A DNA stretch of 64,000 bases. Origin: Numida meleagris. Lineage: Eukaryota > Chordata > Aves > Galliformes > Numididae. Positions 52,091 through 64,000 of the stretch are shown here, piece by piece. Location: NCBI RefSeq assembly GCF_002078875.1, contig NC_034411.1, positions 5,832,917 through 5,896,916 of the forward strand. The letters are read 5' to 3'. Made by a program: the position numbers and the translations under genes. Position 1 is the stretch's first letter; each line of letters opens with the position of its first letter. The notes beneath the pieces were generated by a model, which was given only the letters and a program-made list of their open reading frames with translations, ran no database searches and had not been told where the DNA came from.

Positions 52091-54465
52091 CCACCTCTCT
52101 ACTAAGAGACTTGAGCAGCAAGATGCAATGGCATAAGTTATTTCACAAAATGAAAGTATTATGTAGTGCATCCACTCATGCCATTTAATGTGCTTTACTG
52201 TTGTTTAAAATTTCATGAGCATTTCCTTTGTGAACAGCATTTCAGCCTATTGGTTTTTTGCAATCTGTTCCAAAACACTATTGCTACAAGCGTACCGTGT
52301 TTCCAGATCTGCAAAGTGTGTGTGCAGTATCCCAAGCATAATATTAATTTATTTTGCCACAAACTCAATAGCCCAGAAGCCACCAAGGCGTTATAAATAC
52401 ATCTGTGAAATCACTGCCTGTATGCATGATGCATTCCGTGAATACAAAAAGGAGTTTATAAAGGTCAGGGAAAGTTGATTGCAGTATTTGGAGATAGAAT
52501 GGAAATGAAATAAAGGTTTGAATGGGAATTGCTTCTGAAGAATTTTCTGCAGTAATGATTCGATGCTGCATTAGAACATGGCTTCTCAGTAAAACGGATG
52601 CCTCTAACATCTGAGAATAGCCATAGTAATTAAAATGCAAATACATATGTCATGGGGGTGATGAAGTTGAATAATGTTTCCCAGCCTTCTCAACTTCCAT
52701 TCTGAGGGGCAGAACAAGATTGGGTAGAATAAAACATCGTGGAAAGACTAAGAAATACTGTCCCATCTCCAGATGAAATTTGTTCCCTTAGTTGCATAAT
52801 ATCATCTCTACACTGTCACAAATGGACTCTGCTCAACATTGCAACTTTGCTTATATGAAACGATATCTGAATGGACACATTTTTATTAAGATACCGCTTC
52901 ATGTTCTGCATTGATACACATCTACTGTCTGAGTGCTGAGAAGAAATACACTTATTTTGCATACAGGCTTAATATCTTGTAAATAGTCTGTCTCCATTCA
53001 TTTAATCTTCATTGATTCCAAGCATTGTTCTTTCATACTGACGAATACGCAGTAATGGGTCCACGAGCCTTGCAAACTTGAAGTCTTCACAGAAGAACCA
53101 GAATTGCCAGATGTAATTGTTTCTTTTATACTCCTGGTCTTTCAGCAATATCACTAAGCTGATTACTGCTTGGCTCTGGCTTATGTAACACTGCAGTGCT
53201 CCTCTGAACATTAATAGCTGGTTCTCTTCTTCCTCGTCCACTCTGCACACTCTCTCTTTTTTTCTTTGGATGAAGTCCAGATGCGTTGGTTGCATCCCTG
53301 TCAAAAAAAAACAGAAAAGTAAAAGGTGCCACTGTGGCTAGAAGATGCCTTGTTTTGTCTTGAAGGCTGAGGCAGAGTGATTTATTGCATTTGTTCCCAC
53401 CTCACTTGGCTTTTTCATCTAGCAAATATGATAAGCTCTGTTTTCAGCCCTTCTTGTGTGTTACTCCACTGATTTCCTTGGTGCCTGGCTGGATTTTTGC
53501 TGTGGTGCTCCTGGATCACTGGACTGTTGTTGTCGCTGTTGCCGTGCCTGGGGGCATTTCCTCCTTGCAGAAAGGAGGAGCTCTTAGCTCCAACTGGCAG
53601 CTGCCATCCCAGTCCCTCTGCTGGGTGAAGCTATGTTCTAGTCAGTGTATGCAGAGCATCTTAAAAATAGAGATACCTTTTATAAGTACTGTTATTGTGG
53701 CTGTTTTCTTCAACTCAAAACAGGCTGAACTCTTCTTGTAATAGCCTGCCCCTCACATGTTATGGATCTGGTACTGAAGGGCAACAGGCAATCTTTGACA
53801 GTTTGGACAACGTTTCTGATTCTCCTAGGCCAGTGGATGCTACCATAATTGAACAGTGCTTTCTTTATTTTCTTTCATGGACCATGATGCTATCCTGTGA
53901 AAATCTTCATTAGAATCCATTTTATTTCTTCTGCAACGTGAACTTTCCTTGGAATAATTCCCTTGACTCCTATAAGAAGAGGGTTTCTGTTTGGACTACG
54001 TATTTTCTGAAAAGAGAAAGAGAAACCTCCTCATTACGCTCTTTTTTTTCCTTGTTTCCAGACCTAACCATATTTGTATCTCATAAGTCTCAAAGATCTT
54101 TCCCTAAATTGTGCAGGGAATGTTATAAGAAAGGCTTATGATTTTTTTTTTTCTGTAGGGCAATCTGCGAACCAAAATTAAATTATTTTCCGATAGGAAA
54201 AAAATATTTTGAAGATTTAAATGTGTTTTATTTCTGATAGCTCAAGAAAAAGTAACAGAAACAGGACCTAAATTTTCATTCTTGTAATAATGATTTGAGG
54301 CAAAAGTATTTTATTGAACCAAATGGTTTTGTTTATTAAAAAACAAAAGAAAAACCCAACAAGTTTAGCTTTTGTTTCAACATTTCCAACTGGAACGCTT
54401 GTGTGATTGTTTCACAATCACTTTTGATGATTTTCTTCAGCTTCATTATTTCCTTCAAAGTAAAA

Positions 54466-54597
54466 AATCATAGAATCATAGAATGGCCTGGGTTGAAAAG
54501 GACCGTAATGGTCATCTAGTTTCAGCCCCCATGCTGTGTGCAGGGTCGCCAACCGCTAGACCAGGCTGCCCAGAGCCACATCCAGCCTGGCCTTGAA
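54466..54597 (-). mobile_element. CR1 LINE 3'-end fragment
   Basis: On the + strand it begins AATCATAGAATCATAGAATG, then GCCTGGGTTGAAAAGGACCG, TAATGGTCATCTAGTTTC and CAGAGCCACATCCAGCCTGG. This is the reverse complement of the CR1 3' end, 132 bp long, with an intact two-unit tail, so it inserted antisense to PCSK2. Confidence 0.93.
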
Positions 54598-56089
54598 AAA
54601 TCCTATTTCCAGACACCTATAGGTCTGATTCTATTTTCCATAGCAATGGGGAAAGTAACGTTTCATGCAAAGACAAGTAGATAGTAAGGGACAGCCTCTG
54701 AAAAGGGAGTCTGATTATTGTTCTGGACTACAGTCATCTTCTGCTCATAGAAATGGGCAGCTCACCTCCATCTAAAGAGGAAATCTTTTCTGCACAGAGC
54801 AGCTTGCCATAGGAAAGAAAGATGTGTGTGTTTTCTTTAATTGCAGCGGTGGTATATGCAGGTCTCTGTGCAATATGGAGTTTAATTATGAAATATTTCC
54901 GCTTTTGCATGTCAGCGAAATTCAGAAGAAAATCTGAATGCGTGAAAGAAATACACATTCCAGATTGAGATTGTAAGGTATGAAGAAGAACGTTGCTTTT
55001 GGAAGTGAGTCAAAATGAGGTCTGCTTGTGTCACATCATTGACTTGGAATGCTGAGTGTTTTTGCATAGGAAAGGACATCTCCCTATGAGGGTAGCTGGG
55101 GATGTTATTTGCCAGAAATATTCTCCCACTGTGCTTTTCAGATTAGTGTGTCGATTAAGGAGTGTGTGCAAGGTGAATTGCCTACCTGACTTGAAACAGT
55201 GAATATTTCAGATTAAATCAGAAAGTCCAATAGATCTTTCCAATAAATCTTTCCAAATACTTTCTATCTGCCTAAAAATAGGTGACAGTGAGGAAAGGAC
55301 CGATTTGGTGATTTTAATACTTGCAGATCTCCCACTGCGGTGATCTGTCTGTCCATCTGAAATAACCTGCAGTATTTCATGGTATATAATGAATTAATCT
55401 TTAACTATGTATTTCAAAACATGTCTCAAATATGTCTGTTTTTAACACGCTGGCAATAAACAAAGGGAATTTTAAAGTTTCCAAAAGGCTTCATAGCAAA
55501 GCAGAGCAAAAATAGGAGTAGGTTCCAGATGCCCAGTCTGCTGAAGAAAGGGGGAAAAAGAACAACAACAAGAGGTTGGATTACGGCCATTTCTGGTATT
55601 CACTGGTTTTAACAGTACCTGGGCAATAAGAAAACTGAGATGAGAACAGAGGGGAGAAAATAAAAACAAGAGATTAGTGCAGATCCTCTGAAGCCCAAAA
55701 GACTTAGACAAACGACAGTACCCTTAAACTGTAATTACTGTTGTCATTTAGTGTTTCCACATGCGTGATCTGGAGGCTCAAGGGAAATTACTGTGCTAGA
55801 GGCTATCTAAGCGTAAAATAATAACAGAATTGCATGGAGGCATTTGTCCCTGGGTACAGTGTGGCACTAGTGGTCCTGCCTCTGCTCCTGCCCTTGCTTC
55901 CCCGTGGCTCATTCCAGCTTTTCCCAGGGCTGTGCCTCTTCATCCTGAGTAGCAGCAGCAGATGGAGAAAGAACATTTCCTTCTCTAGCGTTAATAGAGT
56001 GTTGAGTAAGAGGTCTTTGTGCTCAGGAGACTGTAACCTGAACAATGTTTTCCTTATTACTTTCTTTGTTGTCCAATAAGTAACACTTC

Positions 56090-56103
56090 TTTTTTTTTTT
56101 TTT
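56090..56103. repeat. Poly(T) run, 14 bases
   Basis: Uninterrupted T14 within intron 2, followed by AGTATAG. Simple repeat with no associated element seen. Confidence 0.85.
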
Positions 56104-59083
56104 AGTATAGATTACGCACAATTTATTTGACTGAACGTGCTGCAATTTATCCATATAAAATATATAAGTGCAGCATTTCTCAAAGTGTAAAATCCAGCCC
56201 CCCCCCAAGCCCTGGCATTCTCAGATGGTACTGCAGACCTACTTCAAGCTCCCCAAATGTGTGTTGATCAGCAGGGAAAGGGGTGGTTTTTCAGAGAGGT
56301 GTATCAGTGATGTCTCAGCAATTAGGGTTGCGTAGGTGTCACACAGGTTTTATTATTATACTTGCTTGTGGAATTCGGAGCTCTCTTGAGTCTCTGCAAG
56401 GAGAAATCTGGCCCCGGCTGCCAGGAGCATCAGTGTAACAGCAGGACAAGGCATCTTGATAGCACTGATCCCAAAGTACAGCACTGCCTCCAGGCCGATG
56501 TTCTGTCTCCATTGAGCGTATTACTCTTAGATGGAGCTGTGCAAGGAAATGATAAATAGTTTTCATCTCCTTTAGGAGGTCATTTGAAACCTCTTTTACT
56601 ATGTTTTGTCTGATTAAAACAGCAGCCATTTACCTGCTCTGACTAGTGATTTTGATGAAAGACGTGATGAACGATTTCCTGCAGATTTGTGGGTTTTTTT
56701 TTTATCACTTTCTCAGTTAGAGAGAAGGGACATAGGAGGAAAGGAACAGGAGAGAGGTTTATCTCAGTTCTACTTTATTTTTTTCTTGCAAGGGATGACA
56801 GTAGGAAAAGAATTTTTTCTTTTTAGGCATATTTTCCATAAGAAATTCAGGTTATAATTATTTTACTGAACAGGACTGTAGCTTTCCAGGACTCTGTGTA
56901 CACAGCAGATGTCGAGAAAAAAAATAATAAATAAATAACCATCTGCTTCCTTCATCCCTGACCAAATCACAACCTCCATGTGTAAGGTTTGAAGAGCTTC
57001 TGCCGCCTTCCTGCCTCAGAGTTGCCTGCAGTGTGAGTTGTGATGAGAAGAGAAATTGCCCTGGCGTTTTCAACACCTATAGGCACCTGTGGAGGAAGAG
57101 GGTACCTGGCTTAAACAGGAGGGAGGAGAAGCACGGGAACATCACACGCCTCAAGCAGGGATCACGCTGGAATTTTTGCAGTGCTTATGTGGAAGAGTTC
57201 TCAGGCACTTATGCTGAGCCCACAACCTCCAAGAGGGACATGCTGGAGAGGAGACACTTGCAAAGCCACCTCAGAAGTACTGGTGGTTCATTCGTACAGC
57301 TGCAGTGCACCTACGCAAGAAAGCATCCAGGCCACATCCACGTGCTATTGCTGCTTGCAGTGCCATGTGTACCAATTTACCAGGCTCTGTGTGCTGCTCT
57401 CAGCACTCTGCTCTCTCATTCCCCCTGAATACTTCAGCAACTTTTCCTTCCCAGTGGGTTCTGTTCTGATTTGTTTACTTCTTTGAAAATAGACATTCTC
57501 CCTTGACGCAGAGAATAATAATTTGTTCTCATGAGTTCAGCCCAGCATGATTGAACCTGAGTTCAACTGGAGAGAGGCTTTAACAGTTTTCCTTCTCAGA
57601 AGAATGGCATTAAATGCAAGATGTAGACATTACTCCAATTTGCAGCAGTGAAAATCTGAAATTCACTGAAATGAATGGAGTGAGTCTGTATTTACCCTTG
57701 GGCAAGAAGAGATGGAGCCTAGGTCTTCACACTTCTGGAGAACTGAATGTCAGCCAAGAAGCTAATAACAAATACGCATTGTTCTTCCATTATAGCAGTT
57801 TCACCCAATGGTTTTAGGTATTCCTGCCTTCTCTGTCCTCACTGTATGTTCCTCTGACACCATTCCCACTTCTTGAAGGAACAGCTGTTGTTGGGTAAGG
57901 AATCTGACTGCATTTTAAATATACCATGCAAAGAAAATGATTCCTTCTAAGCTAGATCATTTCTCTGATCTCATCAGCAGTTCAGTCCAGGGGTGGCATG
58001 AGGTGAGGTAAATCAAGAGGGAGTAACTTACACTGGGTTAAGCCCTTGATAAAAAAAGGAAGCGCTTGTAATTTCCAGTCCTTATCAGGGTTCTTGTTTT
58101 CCTCTAATTTTTGTTGTGTTCCCTGTTTTGCAGGCTACTGTTGTTACTGTCAGACTTATAAAATGATGTTCTGAGCCAAGCCTTTGGCAATTTAAATCCT
58201 TAAGTCCTACTGTGTCATTGGCAGTACTTCACTAATTATTTTCACTTTGTTATGGTCATTTATAGGTACAGCTCTCTTCTCTTCTAAAGGAGAGGACGTT
58301 ATGTCTCGTACCATTGTGTTGACAACATCTTGTAAAGTCTATGATTCTGTATTTTAGCACTGGATGTTTTACATTTCTTTAAGACTGCAGCGGTCCAGGA
58401 CATGGAAGTATCTGTTCAATCTGCCACAGAGATGATCATTCTTATCTAGTAGCTTATTTCCCCAAATCTCCCATTCACTTCTCTGTGAAGTACTGTTCAT
58501 CTCAAGTTGCTTCTTCAGTGCTTCCTGTGCCACAGGTTAGTGTTGGCTATTTAGAACTAGGAAGAACACATAAAGGGTGCATGCAGCAGACTCTGTTGGC
58601 ATTTACTAGAGATTCATCACTTCACATCAAACAAATGTAATTTCATCAAGGAAGCTTTTGCATTGAATTTTTATTCTGTGGAAATCGTAATATGAAGTGG
58701 GTCTCAAAGTTTGGACACAAAGAGCAATCTCTGTAGAATTGACATGCTCATTCTTTGATTGCCTGCCGTGTGACGCCTGAGCAAATGACTTTCTTTCACA
58801 ATTTGCTAAAAAAATTGTCTCAATGGAAATAAAATAGAAAGAGTAAGGATTATGTAATGAGGATAGTGGTTTAAAGGACTGTATGGAAATCTCCAGTGAC
58901 GGGAAAAAGCGTATTTAGAGTTTAGATTTTCTTGGCTCCTTAGGATCCAGCCTCTTTTCAATAGAAAGGTTCCTATAAATACTGATTCAAATTATGTGTA
59001 TGCTCTGGGAGAAAAATATACTCAGAAGTCTAATTATTTTATGCTAATAACTAAATTGTAAAGATACTCTCTTGTCCCTGGCC

Positions 59084-59120
59084 AAAAAAAAAAAAAAAAA
59101 ACCAAAAAAAACCACAAAAC
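59084..59120. repeat. Poly(A)-rich tract
   Basis: A18 followed by CC, A8, CC and ACAAAAC. No recognisable processed-gene or LINE body precedes it. Confidence 0.88.
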
Positions 59121-60761
59121 AGCAGCAGTTCAAAGATTTTGGAGCAGGATGATCATTTTAGCACTTCATTTAAACCAGCCTGTGCTGTGGTACAGTGGGA
59201 ACAAGGGAAAATGCTGGCTCCAAAATCCACAATAGTGCACATGCAACTGCAATTAATAATGAGTTTTGTAGTCTTTGGGGTCTACTTTTCAGTGCTGCAG
59301 GCGATGGATGAGCAGGGGGACCTGTGACATACCTGAACCAGCTGAACATCCTGGTCCCTTGAAGTCTAGGCCAAAGCAACTCCTTTGGTTTTAAGATACT
59401 TGAAGATAATTTTAATTGTGCAGATGTGCTTTGCAAAGAGGTCTGAGTAGCAACCAGTAGGATAAGCTGCTTGAGATCATGGGCACTTATGTAGAAAGCT
59501 TCTCAGCTACAGGCTTGTCGAGAAAACCCATAGAGAATATTCAAGCTGCACTTCTACTGCCCTATCTCTGTAAAAACCTAAGGAGAGTTTATGGCAGCTG
59601 GATTCTGGGAAGAAATGGGAAATGGCTCCTGATGAGATCTGCCTTGGTTGTGCTCCCTGCCACCGCACCAGGCGCCAGGGAGCTCAGCAGCTGTGCTCTC
59701 TGCAAGCTCCCTGGTGGAAACTGAAGGAGAACATTCAAGGATTAAAAGAAGGGATTCTGACATAGAGTGTCATGACAACCATCAAGGTTAGTCCTTTGAA
59801 AGTATTAAAATTAAAAACCGATTTGGGTAAAAGCTAGAATTAAAGGGCATAGGCTGTTTCTTTTCCTTCTGCAAACCACTCCCTTATTTCCCAGCTTTTC
59901 CTGCCTTTCCACTTGATACAGAAATTGTTCTGTGGAAACCCTTCTGTTTTGGTGCTTCCGTTGTGGCAGATGGCCTGGCACTGGCAGCTATACACTGCTA
60001 ACCTGATGCTGTGCAGCAGTGCTACACAAACCTCTGCTGATTGTATTAACGTGCTTTGTGACAGGGATCCATCATTCTCTGAATCTAGGAGCTGAAGAAG
60101 TGCGTTTGCAACCCTTATAATATACAGACCCATCGGTACAGTTTCCAGTTACTTCCACGTGGGCTGAGAAAGGCATGCAAGGGAGGAAAATCCTTCATCT
60201 TTTCTGTCCGGAGTATTTATGGTAACACAATAGAGAGGTAGCTGTGCTATACACAGCCACTCTGCTGCTGGATGCAAGAGCAGATACATGACTGTGAGCA
60301 GCGGCATAATTGTGGCTTCCCTCTGTCATAAGATTGGCTTCTGTTTTGTCTCTGGTTTCTAAATATGACGTTTACTAAGAGGAGACATTGTGCAGCCTAT
60401 CTAATTCCCACCAGGCAGCCCTTCAGGAAGAGCCATGTTGTGTGATTGCATATCTCATCACCACTGAGATAGCAACAGATCTCTGAAGGTGTTAAAAATG
60501 CACAAGAAAGACTCACCAATATATCACTACTGCTCTTGCGAATCTTGAAGTTTAAGTATTGCGGGTTTGAAATACTAGAATAAAATTAGACTTTTTTTGG
60601 CAGCTATTGCTGTATCACTCCAGGAAGGCACTGCTGTGAAAATAAGCTTTGTTTTTCTATTAAAGCTAAATGGGTTTTCTGCAAGTGTCCTTCCCAACTG
60701 GCTGGGGAGGTGTTGGCAGCACTGGGCAGTAATCATTGCTAGCAAGCTGTTGTTGTGATCC

Positions 60762-61118
60762 AGTGAGAATGGTGACTCCACCACCTCCTTGGGCACCCTG
60801 TTCCAGTACCTCACCATTTTTTTCTGAGAAGAAATTCTTTCTAATATCCAATCTGACCTTCCCCTGGCACAACGTAAGGCCATCCCCTGTCATCCTATCG
60901 CTGTTTTGTGGGAGATGAGGCCAACCCCCACCTCACCACAACCTCCTTTCAGATCATTGTAGAGAGCAATGAGGTCTCCCCTGGGCCTCCTCTTCTCCAG
61001 ACTGAGCAATCCCAGTTCCCTCAGACACCTCAAGACCTGCGCTCCAGACCCTTCATGGCTTTGTTGCCCTTCTTTGAGCATATTCCAGGGCTTTGATGTC
61101 TTTTTGCACTCAGGATTG
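60762..61118 (-). mobile_element. CR1 LINE fragment lacking its 3' end
   Basis: Read on the minus strand it passes through ORF2-end and 3'-region landmarks: GGGCAACAAAGCCATGAAGG, GGTCTGGAGCGCAGGTCTTG, CTCAGTCTGGAGAAGAGGAG, GGGGAGACCTCATTGCTCTC, TACAATGATCTGAAAGGAGG, GGATATTAGAAAGAATTTC and GGTACTGGAACAGGGTGCCC. The match is lost near 60762, before the GGTTGGAAC block and the ATTCTATG tail. The outer boundaries are approximate. Confidence 0.9.
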
Positions 61119-64000
61119 AGAACACCTGGATTCTACATGATTGAGCCAATCTTTTCTCTATTTTCATCTCATGACTATGGATTCTGAGGAGCCACAGCTA
61201 GTTTTAAGTAACTTTTAATTCAGACATAAAGCAAGCTGATTTTGGCCTGGTTCACACACTGTGCGTAGGACAACAGCGCTGACATTAGCTAGCCTTTCTT
61301 CACTCCTAATGCCGCGATGCAATTTTTACTCTGGGAAGCTGCTCTGTAGCTGAGATTCTGGCAATGCTTTTGTATCATAACTTTTCGCCACCACTGGATC
61401 CAGCAGGGCCCATCTGCTTGGAAGGGCCATAGACATCAGAGGAAGCTGAAGTTAACTTTTACTCTAGGCCCCACGGCATGAGAGAAGAACTGCAAACAGC
61501 TCTCAACACTGTTACCACATCTGAATATGGTCAGTGGGCTCTGGGGACAGCTTTACCAAAATGTATATATTTTTTATTGATCAGAAGCCATTTAGAAAAG
61601 CTTTATCCATAGAATGCAAAATAAATGGTTACATAAAGCACAGGGCAACATGTAATTCTTCAACAAGTGTGACAATATGGCCTATTTAGTGCTGATGTGA
61701 GAAGGGGAGAATCCATGCCAGTAATTCTGTGACAGAAGTGTGTACTGTACTTTTCCAAGCAGATGTTTCAAGGCAAATGATGAGCTGTTAGGTACAATTT
61801 GAGTGGGAAGTGGGCTGTGGAGAATGAAGCGGAAATATTGAATTATGATACAGGTCAGAAGCCAGAGTTTAAATGCAGATCAAAGTATCAGTTTGGAGAT
61901 AAGGGGGATCTGTTTTCTGTATGTGCTACGGACTTGCTTTAGGGTTTCAGTCTGTGCTGACTTGATTTCCATAAGAGAAGATGCATGCCTACACAGGCGT
62001 GTGGCAGGGCTCCATATGGAGTACACTTAATGTCTGCAAAGCAAATTGGCATCTTTAGAAAGAAAATGCATGACGTTTGAAGTAGAGCTGCTACAGATGA
62101 TGCTTTATGACTGGAAATGTGTTTGGGCATTACAACAGAAATTCACACATTTACAAGAAGTGTCTTCTCCCTCAGGATGGGTCAAGGGTATGCTTCAGCA
62201 AAGAGAATAATTTTACCTGTCAGCTGAGACTTCCCATATGAACCAAACTGAACAGGCTTTTCTCTAAGCAATATTTTCTCATGGTCCCTGCTTATCTGGA
62301 GGCTTGTTTCATGAAATAAATTAACTTAAAATCAACAAAATTAGGGGAATCTTTAGCCCCAGAGCAGTTCTAATCCCTTGGGATGTATCAGATAGTATAT
62401 TCATTGCTTGTGTGGGAGCAGCAACCATACTAATAGAATCTTTAGAAAGGAAGTGATATAAAGGTGGGCTCTGTAGTATTTCTCTCTGTGTAGGACCAAT
62501 GAACTATTGTGGAGCAGGAAGAAAAGCCCTTTGATGGAGAAGGGCCCAGGATTTTAAGAAACAGACCAAAGTAATAAATGGTCAAATGATGGCAGAGAGA
62601 GAATTATTACATTAGAAGATTTAATGAGCACCACTCTTCTTTGTACTGCATAAATGTATCCAAAAGCCACTCTCAGTGCTAAATGGTCTGCAGTCTTAAA
62701 AATGAGCTACACCTGCTTCCCATTTTATACCACAGAGAGTGCAAATATAACTTAATCGTACTTTGGGTCTCCTGTATCAGCTTAAAGATTGGTGGTGGCC
62801 TTAGTAATAAAAGAAAATGATTCCCTGAAAAGACTATTTACCATTGAGGTGGAAGAACAAGGTGTCTTTTTTCAAACATAATGTTTTAAGAAAGGTTTAT
62901 TTGCAGTAATTGGCCAAGGGATGTAAGAGAAGAGGGAGCTGCTATTTGCAGCGCCTAATTTGGCAGCTAAGAAGGGAGAGTGTGCAGTCGACAGAGTGCC
63001 CTACATGCATGGGGACTAATTCTTTTCTCTGTCACTAGAATGCTGTTGTTTACACCTGCACAGAGTTCCCGTGATTGATTTGTGTGGCTTGATGTAACTG
63101 CTGAGACAGCAGAGTTGAAAAGGATGCCCACATGCTGCTGATAAAATGTCCCTGTGGTTTGCACTCTGTTCCACTGGTGAGACTCACACATGCAGTTGCA
63201 TCCCATCTCCAGGGAATTTCACTCACACAGCGATCTTGATTTTGTAACTGGGATAGCTGTCCTGCTGTCTTGCAAAGAGATGTTGTCTGAAATATAAAGT
63301 GCTTTGACTTTTTTGTCATCATACACCACGAAGTGTAACGTCACCTTCTCCGGGTAGTATAACAAGCTGGTTTTTTTTTCTTTGGAAACACCTTAGGATT
63401 TCAGAAATGCTTCTGCTCTCATTTTATTGGTTTTTTTTAAGCCCTGAAAAAAAATGGAAGTAAGAATAGCATTCCTGGAATAGTCAGCACCTGTGATAGT
63501 GCAGTTCTTGATATGACCCTCATGCCAAGTTGAGGAGAGAGCAGAGATGTGAAGCAGAGCTTGCTTGATCTATTCAGGGCTTTCTCTGTCTCACTCTTTG
63601 CCTTCTTAAATTCTACCCTGAGAAAAAAAGCATCATCTAAGAGGGCACAATCCTATGAAAATTTCAGTTTTACCAAATTGGCGTTTTCCTTCGTGGGCCT
63701 TCTATAGTCAGCATTCATTTTACATTGCAGCCTAAACAATTCACTTGCATTTTAAAGTAGAATCTAGAGGAGCACTATTGATTTCTTAGTTGAGCAGGTT
63801 GAATATGATCTGAAGCCTCCTCTTACACATTGATTCCTTGTCTCTTTACTCACTGCTTCCTGAATGTCACTGAACTGTGAGAGACCTGCTAAATGGACAA
63901 AAATATTGATTTCTTTTCCCCTTCTTTCATTTTTGAAAGCTCCTTATTTACCAAGCACTGAACTAGAATCAGGAAAATGAAAGGTCACAAGGTAAGGCAG

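Larger units (their letters stand above)
44290..64000 (+). other. PCSK2: PCSK2 intron 2, 5' part (continues past the window)
   Basis: Starts with a strong donor GTAAGA. I looked for exon 3, expected to encode the end of the propeptide with a basic activation site followed by the start of the catalytic domain, and saw no splice-flanked block of that kind in the remaining 19.7 kb. Contents recognised are four CR1 fragments (45059-45390 plus, 48397-48671 plus, 54466-54597 minus, 60762-61118 minus) and A/T-rich simple repeats at 44646-44659, 52042-52090, 56090-56103 and 59084-59120. A small tandem pair (CAATARATCTTTC) lies at about 55229-55255. The longer open frames here, such as the one near 46777-47226, have no family resemblance and are treated as chance. 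Confidence 0.85.

Noticed and set aside
57033..57428. A 131-codon plus-strand frame in intron 2
   Set aside because: No family resemblance, overlapping frames of similar length in another phase, and no gene context.
58335..58356. CTATGATTCTGTATTTTAG as a CR1 tail
   Set aside because: Only one and a half 8-mer-like units and no CR1 body upstream, so chance is more likely.
1..64000. CRISPR array, tRNA or rRNA genes, bacterial or phage operons
   Set aside because: I looked for regularly spaced direct repeats, cloverleaf-type A/B box sequences and closely packed long frames and found none. The composition and repeats are those of a bird chromosome.

Overview
This is a stretch of vertebrate nuclear DNA, almost certainly avian and most likely from chicken or a close galliform relative. 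Three things point that way. Most of the recognisable interspersed repeats are CR1-type LINE fragments with the bird-type 3' end (ATTCTATGATTCTATGA). There is a deletion derivative of a Galluhop-type mariner, a family known from chicken. The only gene has vertebrate exon-intron structure, with a CpG-island first exon and long introns. There are no operons, bacterial-style genes, CRISPR arrays, rRNA genes or recognisable tRNA genes.

The gene is the 5' part of PCSK2 (proprotein convertase 2, neuroendocrine convertase 2) on the + strand. Exon 1 (coding part 25938-26129) lies in a GC-rich promoter island and encodes the signal peptide and the start of the propeptide. Exon 2 (44185-44289) encodes the middle of the propeptide, including a tetrabasic RRRR-S site. 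Both exons are whole numbers of codons (64 and 35), joined phase 0 to phase 0 by an 18.06 kb intron. The rest of the propeptide, the RKKR-type activation site, the subtilisin catalytic domain and the P domain lie beyond the right edge, so intron 2 is longer than 19.7 kb.

Layout: 1-25.1 kb is intergenic upstream DNA holding a short mariner derivative (3132-3660), an unusual minus-strand CR1 in which an endonuclease-domain ORF is fused almost directly to the element's 3' end (12453-13156), and simple repeats. 25.18-26.4 kb is the CpG island with the PCSK2 promoter, 5' UTR and exon 1. 26.13-44.18 kb is intron 1, with two CR1 fragments. 44.29-64 kb is intron 2, with four CR1 fragments in both orientations. 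Apart from the CR1 endonuclease remnant, the reading frames outside the two exons look like chance frames; the longest ones overlap the CpG island on the antisense strand and follow from GC-rich composition.

I did not find a convincing undescribed system. The most distinctive observations are a perfect 24-bp palindrome at 985-1008, the endonuclease-only CR1, a CR1 copy lacking its 3' end, a triplex-prone polypyrimidine tract in the likely PCSK2 5' UTR, and a possible cryptic exon in intron 1.
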